Assembly (NCBI RefSeq): GCF_002970935.1
Contig: NZ_CP027194.1
Coordinates: forward strand, 2,294,001 to 2,358,000
Source of the DNA: Lactobacillus sp. CBA3606
GTDB lineage: Bacteria; Bacillota; Bacilli; Lactobacillales; Lactobacillaceae
Reading direction: 5' to 3'
DNA: 64,000 bases
Part shown: positions 1-7,512 of the stretch, in pieces
How positions within the stretch are numbered: position 1 is the first letter of the stretch
Layout of the letters: each line of letters begins with the position of its first letter
Notes under the pieces: model-generated
Databases searched by the model: none
Seen by the model: only the letters and a program-made list of their open reading frames with translations
Told to the model about the DNA's origin: nothing
Translations under genes and position numbers: made by a program

Positions 1-25
1 TGATTGGCACAATGTCGTTGAAACA

Positions 26-70
26 AAAAAATTACTGATGCCGTCGCATAAACGGTCATCAGTAATTTTT
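26..70 (-). terminator. Terminator after the small minus-strand gene
   Basis: A 14-bp stem (ATTACTGATG-CCGT against ACGG-TCATCAGTAAT, one bulged base) is flanked by A-rich and T-rich runs. It lies downstream of the 49-residue minus-strand gene and is followed on that strand by a T run. It could work in both directions. Confidence 0.75.
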
Positions 71-111
71 AAACTGTACAGCTAAGATCTATTAGGTTTA
101 ATTAATAATTT

Positions 112-261
112 TTAGGCTTGAGTTTTTAAGTTTGCAACTGCATCTTCGATTGTAACGCCTTCAGCGCGCAATTCTGGATGAAGTTTGTCAGTTGCAACGA
201 ATAATTGACGCTGTGTATCCAACACAATGTTGAACCAGCTATTAGTTGTTTGAAATTTCAT
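112..261 (-). CDS. Small 49-residue hypothetical protein
   Basis: An ATG with a strong AGAAGGGAG ribosome binding site 9 bases upstream opens a 49-codon frame that starts MKFQTTNSWFNIVL and ends at TAA just before a terminator. The protein is soluble-looking and has no signal peptide or membrane segment; its C-terminal half is predicted helical and slightly acidic. I do not recognise a family. The good start signal and the dedicated terminator make it a real small gene, transcribed divergently from the guanylate-kinase-like gene. Confidence 0.7.
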   Translation of the reverse strand: MKFQTTNSWFNIVLDTQRQLFVATDKLHPELRAEGVTIEDAVANLKTQA

Positions 262-413
262 ATGACAAAACTCCCTTCTGAAAATTGTTTGGTTATGCTA
301 CGAGATGCTTTCATCATCTGTGAACCTTACAAGTAAACTACTATACTCGGTTCGTTGATTTAATGCAAATGAAAAGCCTTACAGCGATAAATAAATTAGG
401 AGCGTTTTAAACC

Positions 414-992
414 ATGACGAGGAAACGAATTTTTGTAATTACTGGACCAACTGGCAGTGGTAAAACGACCGTTAGTCGGTATTTAAAAGACCATTATAAT
501 ATGCCACAAGTGATTACGCATACCACGCGAGCGCCCCGGCAAGGCGAAGTCGATGCAGTGGATTATTATTTTGAAACGGCAGCGAGCTTTGCAACTAAGC
601 ATTACTTGGAACATGTGACCTACAGTGGACAACAGTACGGGTCATCACGCGAGGGCTTAGCAGCGGCATGGGAAAAAGCGGCTAATATCAGCATTGTGTT
701 AGATACCGCGGGCGCGGTGACCTATGCGCGTGAGTTAGGTGAACAAGCAGTCATTATTTATCTTAAAGTCAGTCAACAACAGGCCTTAGTGGACCGATTG
801 ACGAAACGTGGTGATCCCCAATTACGAATTGAACGGCGCGTTGCAAGCAAAGAATATTTACGTGATCAACAGTTGCCAGCTGGTTTAGTGGGGGCGGCGC
901 AAGTCATTGTAAATGATGATTGGGCCACGACGACGGCCGCGCTGGATGCCTTAGTGGCACCGTATCAAAGTGCGGCAGAATCGGCTAATTAA
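414..992 (+). CDS. Guanylate kinase-like nucleotide kinase
   Basis: This 192-residue P-loop protein has Walker A GPTGSGKT at residues 11-18, followed by a TTRAPRQGEVDAVDYYF segment typical of the GMP-binding domain of guanylate kinases. Members phosphorylate GMP or dGMP with ATP in the cytosol. The canonical housekeeping Gmk of lactobacilli is slightly longer and lies near rpoZ/priA, so this is probably a second, divergent paralogue; substrate is uncertain. Start ATG 414 has a TTAGGAG site 9-10 bases upstream. It stands alone, followed by a Fur-family regulator gene with its own start region. Confidence 0.8.
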   Translation: MTRKRIFVITGPTGSGKTTVSRYLKDHYNMPQVITHTTRAPRQGEVDAVDYYFETAASFATKHYLEHVTYSGQQYGSSREGLAAAWEKAANISIVLDTAGAVTYARELGEQAVIIYLKVSQQQALVDRLTKRGDPQLRIERRVASKEYLRDQQLPAGLVGAAQVIVNDDWATTTAALDALVAPYQSAAESAN

Positions 993-1083
993 TTCACTTT
1001 TGGCTGGACTTATGCTAAACTAAATAGTAATCATTATGATTTAGCTTTAAGTAGTACTGACCAGAATGGAGGCCACGAACGAC

Positions 1084-1527
1084 ATGGAAGCAACGCTTGA
1101 ACAAGCAGTGTCGATTCTCCGGCGTAATCAATTAAAAATTACCAAGCAGCGACAAGCCTTGTTAGATTATTTAGTGACTTATCAAGAGCATTATGTGGCA
1201 ATTTCAGCGGTTGATGAGCATATGCGCACCCTATTTACGGGCATGAGTCATAATACAATCTATCGCAATATTAAAGAATTCGAAACTTTAGGGTTATTAG
1301 AATTAAAAGCCCAAGCCAATCAGACGTTGGTGAAATATCAATGTGATTTTGATCATCAGCATCACCATCACTTTGTTTGTTCAAATTGCGGCCGCGTGAT
1401 GGAGTTGGCAGCTTGCCCACTTGACGCCTATGAGGCCCAGCTACCCGGCTGTACGATTACGGGTCATCGGATTGAAATTTATGGATTATGTGCCGCCTGT
1501 ACTGCCAAACAAGCGACAGTGAAATAG
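1084..1527 (+). CDS. Fur-family metal/peroxide-responsive repressor
   Basis: The protein has an N-terminal winged helix (KITKQRQALLDYL, SHNTIYRNIKEFE) and a C-terminal dimerisation domain with two CxxC pairs (CSNCG and CAAC) that hold structural zinc, plus a His-rich stretch (DFDHQHHHH) likely in the regulatory metal site. It fits the Fur/PerR/Zur family; which metal or peroxide it senses cannot be decided from sequence alone. An upstream in-frame ATG at 1066 is part of ATGGAGG, which is the ribosome binding site for ATG 1084, so I choose 1084 (147 residues). A terminator overlaps the stop codon, so it is monocistronic. Confidence 0.85.
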   Translation: MEATLEQAVSILRRNQLKITKQRQALLDYLVTYQEHYVAISAVDEHMRTLFTGMSHNTIYRNIKEFETLGLLELKAQANQTLVKYQCDFDHQHHHHFVCSNCGRVMELAACPLDAYEAQLPGCTITGHRIEIYGLCAACTAKQATVK

Positions 1528-1552
1528 CTGACCATTTAAGTCAGCTTTTTTT
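1526..1552 (+). terminator. Terminator of the Fur-family gene
   Basis: AGCTGAC/GTCAGCT stem with a 7-base loop followed by seven T residues, immediately after the stop codon. Confidence 0.85.
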
Positions 1553-1696
1553 AACTGCGGATTTTGTGGGTACTGGTGTTAAACTGTTACTAAAGACTTT
1601 ATTAATTTCAATTGGAACTAATGCATTCTTAAGCTCAACATGGTTTAATTATTGATTGAGATTAGAGAATGATAGGCATAGAAGGGACTGACATTG

Positions 1697-2212
1697 ATGG
1701 CTTATCGAACACCACCATTTATTACACCATTTGCGATTGTGTCGATCGTGCTAGCACTTGGCGCGACGAACGTCGTGGTCAATAAAACCACGCATACAGT
1801 CAATGGTGCCAAGACTAGCAGTAGTGCAGTCGTAAAATCAGCCAGCAGTAGTACCACGGATAAAAATAAGGCTGATAAGGCATCTAGCGATAAAGACAAA
1901 GATAAAAATAAAGATAGTCGTTCGACTGATAGTAGCTCGGACGACACTAGTGATGATCAAAATAGTAGTAGTGCTAGCAGTAGTGACGATAATAGTAGTA
2001 GTACCACGGATGAGAGCAGTTCAAGTAGTAGTACGACCGCTAACAGTAGTTCAACTTCGACTAGCAGTAGTGACACGAGTTCTAGTTCAACGACCAGTTC
2101 ATCAACCGATGACACGACCGATGATGCGTCAAGTTCAACCACACAATCTAGTGCGGCGACCACGACGAGTGAAGCGACGACAGCCACTAGTTCTGACGAT
2201 GGGGGCGAATAG
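1697..2212 (+). CDS. Serine/threonine/aspartate-rich membrane-anchored protein
   Basis: The 171-residue product has one N-terminal hydrophobic segment (about residues 9-28) that can be a membrane anchor or signal sequence, then about 140 residues made almost only of Ser, Thr, Asp, Lys and Ala. There is no LPxTG motif, so it is probably anchored by the N-terminal helix with a disordered, possibly glycosylated, extracellular tail. ATG 1697 lies 7-8 bases after GAAGGGA; the TTG at 1694 is less likely. The gene ends three bases before the next start, so the two are co-transcribed and probably act together. No enzymatic domain is visible. Long overlapping frames here are by-products of the repetitive AGT/ACG codons. 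Confidence 0.7.
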   Translation: MAYRTPPFITPFAIVSIVLALGATNVVVNKTTHTVNGAKTSSSAVVKSASSSTTDKNKADKASSDKDKDKNKDSRSTDSSSDDTSDDQNSSSASSSDDNSSSTTDESSSSSSTTANSSSTSTSSSDTSSSSTTSSSTDDTTDDASSSTTQSSAATTTSEATTATSSDDGGE

Positions 2213-2215
2213 TTA

Positions 2216-3034
2216 ATGTTTAGTATTTTGGATATGATTAACCACGCCTTAGGTTATGTGAACGTTAACCTTAAAATTAAAAATCAGATTTACATCGGGA
2301 TTGGGATTGCTGGTAATCTTTATCTGGGTTATGTGGCGATTCGCTTGATGCAAAATGGCGCTTGGTTACGAGGTGCCTTGTATCTATTAGTCTTTTTAGC
2401 GCTAATTTATTTTATCGTTTTGAATTTTATTTATTACTTCACTCAAAAACGAGCTAAGTATGACCTATCACCTAAAATCGAAAAGTTATTAGGTGGTAAG
2501 CCTAAAGAAGTCTTAGCTGCTGAAAAGCAAGCTCAAAATGGGGCCCAACAACCTTATATTTCCGCTAATGGAATCTTTGATGGGCAGGAATTGTTGCCAG
2601 CTGCGGTTAAGACAACCAGCACGGAACAGCGCAATGTTCACCAGATTGTTGATCAATTACAGGCGACCAATGTGGTGCGGCTAGATTATGCGGGCATGAG
2701 TGATGCTGACATCATGCAACAAGTTAAGGCGACTGGTGAGCCGGTGTATGCGATTGGTCAAGGAATTCAGATTCCATATTCTGAATTACGTTTGGAAGAT
2801 CATAAGCTGGTCATCTATGCGGGGCTCAATCAAATTGATCAGCTGCCAGTCGGGCGCATTACTCGGGTCGGTTTGACGGATGTTCACGATGCGCATGAAG
2901 ATTACAAGTTATATTTGGCTTCTACGGTGATTACAGGCGGCATGGAAAAAATCGCCGGGCGCCAAGCAACAATTGAACAGCCAGGGGATTACCAAATTAC
3001 CGCCCAAGTAGCGTTTGAAGACCGCCAGGCTTAA
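2216..3034 (+). CDS. Two-helix membrane protein, possibly DUF6681-like
   Basis: The 272-residue protein starts MFSILDMINHALGYVN and has two adjacent membrane helices at about residues 28-48 and 55-77. A soluble domain of about 190 residues follows, without catalytic motifs that I recognise. It resembles an uncharacterised Lactobacillaceae family (I believe DUF6681, recalled and not checked). It starts at ATG 2216, only three bases after the serine-rich gene, so it is translationally coupled and likely works with that surface protein. A bidirectional terminator follows. Confidence 0.65.
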   Translation: MFSILDMINHALGYVNVNLKIKNQIYIGIGIAGNLYLGYVAIRLMQNGAWLRGALYLLVFLALIYFIVLNFIYYFTQKRAKYDLSPKIEKLLGGKPKEVLAAEKQAQNGAQQPYISANGIFDGQELLPAAVKTTSTEQRNVHQIVDQLQATNVVRLDYAGMSDADIMQQVKATGEPVYAIGQGIQIPYSELRLEDHKLVIYAGLNQIDQLPVGRITRVGLTDVHDAHEDYKLYLASTVITGGMEKIAGRQATIEQPGDYQITAQVAFEDRQA

Positions 3035-3070
3035 CTTTAAGTTGGTTAGTTTACCTAATGATTAGAATCT

Positions 3071-3117
3071 AAAAAGCGGTATCTCAGCGACAAGTCGTCG
3101 TGAGATACCGCTTTTTT
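3071..3117. terminator. Bidirectional terminator between convergent genes
   Basis: A 13-bp stem AAGCGGTATCTCA/TGAGATACCGCTT with an inner GCGAC/GTCGT extension, A run on the left and T run on the right, placed between two convergent genes. Confidence 0.9.
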
Positions 3118-3121
3118 GTGA

Positions 3122-3745
3122 TTAAAATAACTTTAAAAGATCAGTTGGTTGGTCAAAACGGTAAGTCGTTCGTTGATGGTTAGCATGGGGGTCCATCCCC
3201 CAGACTGCTAAGCCAAAGTCGACATTAGCGGCGGCCGCGGTCTGTTCATCGCTTAAAGAATCACCGATAAAGAGGGCCTTACTTGGTTGTACGTTTACTT
3301 TTTGTAGGGCCGTTAACAATGGTAATGGGTCGGGCTTGCGTTTGGGGGTATCGTCAGCGCTGATGGTGACGGCCATCCGTGACATGAACGTATAAGGCTG
3401 CATGCCAGCTTCGAGTTCGGTGCGGCGTTGCGAGGTCACGATACCTAGTTTTAGGTTAGCTGGCAATTGTGCCATGAGGGTGGTAATCCCAGGATAAAGG
3501 GCAATCTCATGGTAGTGCGCCGCCATCACTGCTTCGTAACGGGCTTGAAAGTGGTCGAAATCTGTGGCAGCAATCCCAAGGTGCGCCATTGCTTGTTCCG
3601 CAGCCATTGGAAACGTGGTTTGCGCGTCGCTGGCTGAAAAAGGTTTTTGATATTCAGTTAATACTTGGTGCATGACAGTCGCATAAACTGGCTGGCTGTT
3701 AGTTAGGGTACCGTCAATATCAAACATTAAAGCCTGATAAGTCAT
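3122..3745 (-). CDS. HAD-family phosphatase (phosphoglycolate phosphatase-like)
   Basis: This 207-residue haloacid-dehalogenase-type hydrolase has the nucleophile motif DIDGTLTNS (Asp9, Asp11), a helical cap, motif II Ser/Thr in VTSQRR, Lys in PKRKPDPLP and motif IV IGDSLSDEQTAA. It would hydrolyse a small phosphomonoester or pyrophosphate in the cytosol. The sequence resembles the Pgp/PpaX branch but substrate is not determinable. ATG 3745 follows an AAAGGACG ribosome binding site. It is divergently transcribed from the attenuated transaminase operon and shares the intergenic region with its promoter. Confidence 0.85.
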   Translation of the reverse strand: MTYQALMFDIDGTLTNSQPVYATVMHQVLTEYQKPFSASDAQTTFPMAAEQAMAHLGIAATDFDHFQARYEAVMAAHYHEIALYPGITTLMAQLPANLKLGIVTSQRRTELEAGMQPYTFMSRMAVTISADDTPKRKPDPLPLLTALQKVNVQPSKALFIGDSLSDEQTAAAANVDFGLAVWGMDPHANHQRTTYRFDQPTDLLKLF

Positions 3746-3796
3746 GAGGCATCGTCCTTTCAGTTCTGAATTAAGTTAAGTATACCAAATTTAGCG

Positions 3797-3825
3797 TTGA
3801 CAGTGATTCTTCGGATTGTTATAGT
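3797..3825 (+). promoter_or_regulatory. Sigma-A promoter of the transaminase operon
   Basis: TTGACA at 3797-3802 and TATAGT at 3820-3825 with a 17-base spacer give a near-consensus promoter. It predicts a transcript start near 3832 and an untranslated leader of about 340 bases before the aminotransferase. Confidence 0.8.
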
Positions 3826-3855
3826 TAGATTAATAAATGATGAGGAGCTAATGAT

Positions 3856-3918
3856 ATGTCATTACTATTGAACCACTCAAAAACTCAAACTAGTTTTTAC
3901 TTTTGGTATTTTCGCTAG
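3856..3918 (+). CDS. Leader peptide rich in aromatic codons (attenuator)
   Basis: A 20-codon ORF, MSLLLNHSKTQTSFYFWYFR, begins 24 bases after the predicted transcript start. A GAGGAG ribosome binding site lies 8-9 bases before its ATG. Codons 14-19 are TTT TAC TTT TGG TAT TTT, that is Phe-Tyr-Phe-Trp-Tyr-Phe, followed by CGC and TAG. Such a run is very unlikely by chance and lies upstream of an aromatic-type aminotransferase. I infer a regulatory leader peptide: ribosomes stall here when charged Phe, Tyr or Trp tRNA is scarce. Nothing suggests a function for the peptide itself. Confidence 0.75.
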   Translation: MSLLLNHSKTQTSFYFWYFR

Positions 3919-4103
3919 TGTTTGTGCCCGCAGTATAGGTGCAAACACGAATCTGATGTTTGCATCGATGCGGCTTGCCAAGAGCTTTTTGAGGTTCAAT
4001 GGCACCCATGGATGATTAAAATTCCAAGGGTGGCTAAAATAAAAAACGCTTTGATTGTTTGGCGTCGCCCGGAGAATTATTTTCTCGAGGACGACGTTTT
4101 TTT
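3919..4103 (+). promoter_or_regulatory. Attenuator with alternative hairpins in the transaminase leader
   Basis: Directly after the leader-peptide stop, 3919-3928 can pair with 3938-3947 (10 bp, two G-U pairs). The same 3940-3947 can instead pair perfectly with 3957-3964 (TGCAAACA/TGTTTGCA), so the two hairpins exclude each other. Further stems are 3976-3980 with 4000-4004 and 4003-4012 with 4023-4033 (CACCC-A-TGGA/TCCA-A-GGGTG). A terminator ends the region. No T-box sequence, S-box or lysine-riboswitch core was seen. A 76-codon frame crossing this region has no ribosome binding site and I do not call it a gene. Confidence 0.65.
4063..4103 (+). terminator. Leader terminator of the transaminase operon
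   Basis: CGTCG (4063-4067) pairs with CGACG (4092-4096) and GAGAA (4072-4076) with TTCTC (4082-4086), followed by seven T residues. It lies 72 bases before the aminotransferase start. An ACGC/GCGT pairing from 4046 to 4065 would compete with it. Confidence 0.7.
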
Positions 4104-4174
4104 GTTGGTATTGAGAGATTGGTTAATCATTCGGGAACCCCAAACCAATTAAATAGTCTAGGAGGAACCAATCT

Positions 4175-5374
4175 ATGTCAATTGAAAGTAAAGTTTTAGT
4201 TCAACGGATGAATCATCAGCTTGATGCCATCCAACCATCTGACATCTTAGCCTTTAACGCTGAAATTGCCAATATTCCGGGAATTATTCGGCTAACCTTA
4301 GGTGAACCTGATTTTAATACGCCTGAACATGTGAAAGCAGCTGCGATTAAAAGTATTGAAGATAATGAAAGCCACTATGCCCCTTCAAATGGGACGCTAG
4401 CTTTGCGGACCGCAGCGGCTAATTTTTTGGCGGCTAAATATGATGTGCATTACGATCCAGCTGATGAGGTCATTATTACGGCCGGGGCCACCGGTGGGAT
4501 TTACACGGCTTTGAGCTCAATCTTAAATCCCGGCGATGAAGTTTTAATTCCAACGCCAATTTTTCCGCTCTACATTGCGATTGCTAAGCTTAATGGGGCC
4601 GTTCCAGTTTTCATGGATACTTCTGATAATGGGTTTGTGTTATCACCAGCCCAACTTAGCGCGACTTTAGCGGCCCATCCGAAGGCCAAAGCCGTTGTCT
4701 TGAATTTCCCCTCAAATCCGACGGGGGTCACTTATCGGCAAGCAGATTTAAAGGCATTAGCGGCGGTTTTAGCGGACAAACCGGTCTTTGTGCTAGCTGA
4801 CGAAATTTATAGTGAACTGACTTATGGTGCGGCGCACGTGTCCATTGCCCATTACTTACCTGAGCAGACAATTCTCCTTAATGGGGTGTCCAAGTCGCAC
4901 GCCATGACCGGCTGGCGGATAGGAATTATGTGCGCCCCTAAAGTGATTACGGCTCAATTGGGAAAAATTCACCAATTCACGGTGACAACAACGACTGCTA
5001 ATGCGCAAGCAGCGGCGACTGAAGCATTGAATCATGGGCGTGATGATGCCCAAGTGATGAAAGCCGAATATCAGGCGCGGCGTGATTTCTTATTAACCAG
5101 TTTGAACCAACTAGGTTTCAAATCGGCGAAGCCAGAAGGGGCTTTCTACCTCTTTAGTAAGATTCCGGCTGGTTTGCCACAAGTTAGCATGGCTTTTTGT
5201 CGAGAACTGGCGCAGGAAGCCCGGGTTGCCTTGATTCCAGGGAGTTCATTTGGCCCCGGTGGTGAAGGCTATGTGCGGATTAGCTATGCGGCTTCAATGG
5301 CGGATTTACAGACGGCGGTGCAACGAATTGGGGCATATGTTGCGAATAAAGCGAAACAAGTGGAGGACAACTAA
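4175..5374 (+). CDS. Class I/II PLP aminotransferase, aromatic type
   Basis: The 399-residue fold-type I enzyme contains NFPSNPTGVTY around residue 185 and the PLP-lysine motif GVSKSHAMTGWRIG near residue 240, close to PatA/AraT transaminases. It would transfer the amino group of an aromatic (or similar) amino acid to 2-oxoglutarate in the cytosol. Ribosome binding site AGGAGG precedes ATG 4175. It overlaps by one base with a 2-hydroxyacid dehydrogenase gene, so amino acid to keto acid to hydroxy acid (for example phenyllactate) is a plausible joint pathway. The upstream leader with six aromatic codons supports aromatic substrates. The exact specificity is inferred, not shown. Confidence 0.85.
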   Translation: MSIESKVLVQRMNHQLDAIQPSDILAFNAEIANIPGIIRLTLGEPDFNTPEHVKAAAIKSIEDNESHYAPSNGTLALRTAAANFLAAKYDVHYDPADEVIITAGATGGIYTALSSILNPGDEVLIPTPIFPLYIAIAKLNGAVPVFMDTSDNGFVLSPAQLSATLAAHPKAKAVVLNFPSNPTGVTYRQADLKALAAVLADKPVFVLADEIYSELTYGAAHVSIAHYLPEQTILLNGVSKSHAMTGWRIGIMCAPKVITAQLGKIHQFTVTTTTANAQAAATEALNHGRDDAQVMKAEYQARRDFLLTSLNQLGFKSAKPEGAFYLFSKIPAGLPQVSMAFCRELAQEARVALIPGSSFGPGGEGYVRISYAASMADLQTAVQRIGAYVANKAKQVEDN

Positions 5375-6366
5375 TGAAAATTTTAATGTATAGCGTACGT
5401 GATGATGAAGAAAATGCGATTAAGGCTTGGGCGACTAAAAATAAGGTTCAAGTAGATACTAATGCGTTAGAATTTCATCCAGACACGGCTCAGTTGGTGC
5501 ACGGTTACGATGGCGTTGTGATCCAACAACGCAGTGCAATTGGTGGCGATGCCACATTCTATCAGCAACTTGCAGCTGCTGGATTGACCCAATTAACCAG
5601 TCGTACGGCGGGGGTTGATACAATTGATCTGCCAGCTGCAAAGGCAGCTGGTTTGACGGTGACGAATGTGCCAGCTTATTCGCCCAATTCAGTGGCTGAA
5701 ATGGCAGTGACCCAAACGATGCGATTAATTCGAAATTTAGAGTTATTTGATAGTCGCATTAGTCAGCAGAACTTCCAATGGGCTGGTTTACAAGCCCGTG
5801 AGATTCGATCATTGACGGTCGGTATTATTGGCGCTGGTCGAATTGGGGGGACTGTTGCAAAGTTATTCCATGGTCTGGGCGCTAAAGTGATTGCTTATGA
5901 TGTGGTTCGACATGCGGACTTAGAATCCGTTTTGACTTATGTCGATAGTAAAGAAGCGTTGTTGCAACAAGCCGACGTCGTGACGTTACATGTCGACCTC
6001 AATGCGACCTCCAAAGCTTTGATTGATGCGGCTGCGCTGAAACTAATGAAGCCGGATGCCTTTATCATCAATGCATCCCGAGGGCCCGTCATTGTGACGG
6101 CGGCATTAGTGGCCGCCTTAAAGGCTGGTGAAATTGCCGGAGCGGCGTTAGATACGGTTGAAGGTGAAGCGGCTTTATTTAACCAGAATCACCAAGGCGA
6201 AGTGTTACAAGATCCGTTAATTGCCCAATTAATGCAAATGCCTAATGTTATTTTAACGCCGCATGTTGGCTTTTATACGAATCTAGCTGTTCAAAATATG
6301 GTGGAGATTAGTCTGAACGATGTGGTGACCATTCTTAATGGTGGGCAAACTGAGCACGCTTGCTAA
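5374..6366 (+). CDS. D-2-hydroxyacid dehydrogenase (D-LDH/HicDH type)
   Basis: The 330-residue NAD-dependent dehydrogenase has the Rossmann motif GIIGAGRIGG near residue 150, substrate/catalytic Arg in NASRGPVIV and the catalytic His in ILTPHVGFYT near residue 297. Family members reduce 2-keto acids to D-2-hydroxy acids, regenerating NAD in the cytosol. Coupled by TAATG overlap to the aminotransferase, it likely reduces the keto acids that enzyme makes (phenylpyruvate, hydroxyphenylpyruvate or branched-chain keto acids). A strong terminator follows, so the operon has two genes and shares the attenuated leader. Confidence 0.88.
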   Translation: MKILMYSVRDDEENAIKAWATKNKVQVDTNALEFHPDTAQLVHGYDGVVIQQRSAIGGDATFYQQLAAAGLTQLTSRTAGVDTIDLPAAKAAGLTVTNVPAYSPNSVAEMAVTQTMRLIRNLELFDSRISQQNFQWAGLQAREIRSLTVGIIGAGRIGGTVAKLFHGLGAKVIAYDVVRHADLESVLTYVDSKEALLQQADVVTLHVDLNATSKALIDAAALKLMKPDAFIINASRGPVIVTAALVAALKAGEIAGAALDTVEGEAALFNQNHQGEVLQDPLIAQLMQMPNVILTPHVGFYTNLAVQNMVEISLNDVVTILNGGQTEHAC

Positions 6367-6397
6367 GCTCTCATTAGTATGTGAGGTTGATCAATTG

Positions 6398-6442
6398 AAA
6401 ACAGTTTGATGCCGAATACTAAACGGCTCAAACTGTTTTTTT
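6398..6442 (+). terminator. Terminator of the transaminase-dehydrogenase operon
   Basis: ACAGTTTGA-GCCG/CGGC-TCAAACTGT stem with a 9-base loop and a run of seven T residues. Confidence 0.85.
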
Positions 6443-6615
6443 GTGCGGTTTAGCTACTTGAATTTAGACAGTCGGGTAGATGGGCTAACTCCGAATAATA
6501 TTTACTGATGGCAGCAGTTTGTTCAAGTTAGTTGGTCTGATTCGGTTATTTTAACCTAAAGTTGGCTGAAAACTAGTCACTATTTTGGTGATTGCGAACA
6601 ATATTTGCTTGAATT

Positions 6616-6644
6616 TTGACAGATTTACTAATTATGTATTAAAC
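6616..6644 (+). promoter_or_regulatory. Possible promoter of the amino-acid ABC importer operon
   Basis: TTGACA at 6616-6621 is followed by TATTAA (15-base spacer) or TTAAAC (17-base spacer). The -10 assignment is uncertain. A small hairpin GTCAG/CTGAC at 6713-6730 precedes the first gene. The remaining 6446-6739 intergenic stretch shows no ORF. Confidence 0.45.
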
Positions 6645-6739
6645 TATTTAAGTAGCATTAACGAAGAATAAGAATTCTTTAACTTTTTATATTAATGCAA
6701 TAATCTAAACCGTCAGTTACGAGGCTGACAGAGAAAGCG

Positions 6740-7492
6740 ATGGTGACTGCGATGTCAATGATCGAATTTCACGACGTGGAGAAGTATTATGGTGATTTTC
6801 ACGCACTTAAGCATATTAATCTAACGATTGATGAAGGTGAAAAAGTTGTCTTGATCGGACCTTCTGGTTCTGGGAAGAGTACTTTAATTCGAACAGTCAA
6901 TGGATTGGAACGAGTTCAATCCGGTCAGTTACTCGTTAATGGCTATGATTTAGCGGATAAGAAAACTGATATGAACAAGATTCGCAAAAATGTGGGGATG
7001 GTTTTTCAACATTTCAATCTCTATGCGAATAAAACCGTGCTCGAAAATATTATGATTGCGCCACGATTGGTCTTAAAACGGCCGGAAGCTGAAAATAAAA
7101 AATTAGCGATGGACTTATTAGACAGTGTTGGTCTAGCTGATAAGTCGAATAGTTTACCAAGTCAGCTATCCGGGGGCCAATCACAACGGATTGCGATTGC
7201 GCGTTCGTTAGCGATGAAGCCTAAATGTTTGTTATTTGATGAACCAACTTCAGCGCTTGATCCCGAAATGATTGATGATGTTTTGAATGTTATGAAGAAT
7301 GTGGCGGCCGATTCAAGTATGACCATGTTAGTGGTTACGCATGAAATGGGCTTTGCCCGTGAAGTGGCCGACCGGGTTATCTTTATGGATGCTGGTGAGA
7401 TTCTGGAAGATGAACGAAAAGAAAAATTCTTTGACGGTGAACCGACTAATGAACGTGCCCGTCAATTTTTGAGCAAGATTTTGACACACTAG
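6740..7492 (+). CDS. glnQ: Polar amino-acid ABC transporter ATPase (GlnQ type)
   Basis: The ATPase has Walker A GPSGSGKST, the ABC signature LSGGQSQRIAIARSLA, Walker B LLFDEPTSALDP and an H-loop VTHEMGF; length 250 matches GlnQ/ArtP proteins. It energises the membrane complex encoded by the next three genes. Start codon is uncertain: ATG at 6740, 6752 and 6758 are all in frame, and none has a strong ribosome binding site. The family usually starts close to the last of these (MIEFHDVEKYYG). Likely imports glutamine, glutamate or aspartate. Confidence 0.88.
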   Translation: MVTAMSMIEFHDVEKYYGDFHALKHINLTIDEGEKVVLIGPSGSGKSTLIRTVNGLERVQSGQLLVNGYDLADKKTDMNKIRKNVGMVFQHFNLYANKTVLENIMIAPRLVLKRPEAENKKLAMDLLDSVGLADKSNSLPSQLSGGQSQRIAIARSLAMKPKCLLFDEPTSALDPEMIDDVLNVMKNVAADSSMTMLVVTHEMGFAREVADRVIFMDAGEILEDERKEKFFDGEPTNERARQFLSKILTH

Positions 7493-7512
7493 TCAGCCGG
7501 GGAGGGACAAGC

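Noticed and set aside
1702-2216. Long overlapping frames on both strands over the serine-rich gene
   Set aside because: They are produced by the repetitive AGT/ACG codons; the proteins are low-complexity Val/Leu/Arg runs without start signals.
3919-4103. T-box or known riboswitch in the transaminase leader
   Set aside because: GGGTGG occurs at 4028-4033 but without the following ACCGCG-type T-box sequence; no S-box, lysine or purine core visible.
3922-4152. 76-codon plus-strand frame in the transaminase leader
   Set aside because: No ribosome binding site, odd composition, and it spans the attenuator hairpins and terminator. The 20-codon leader peptide in front explains the region better.
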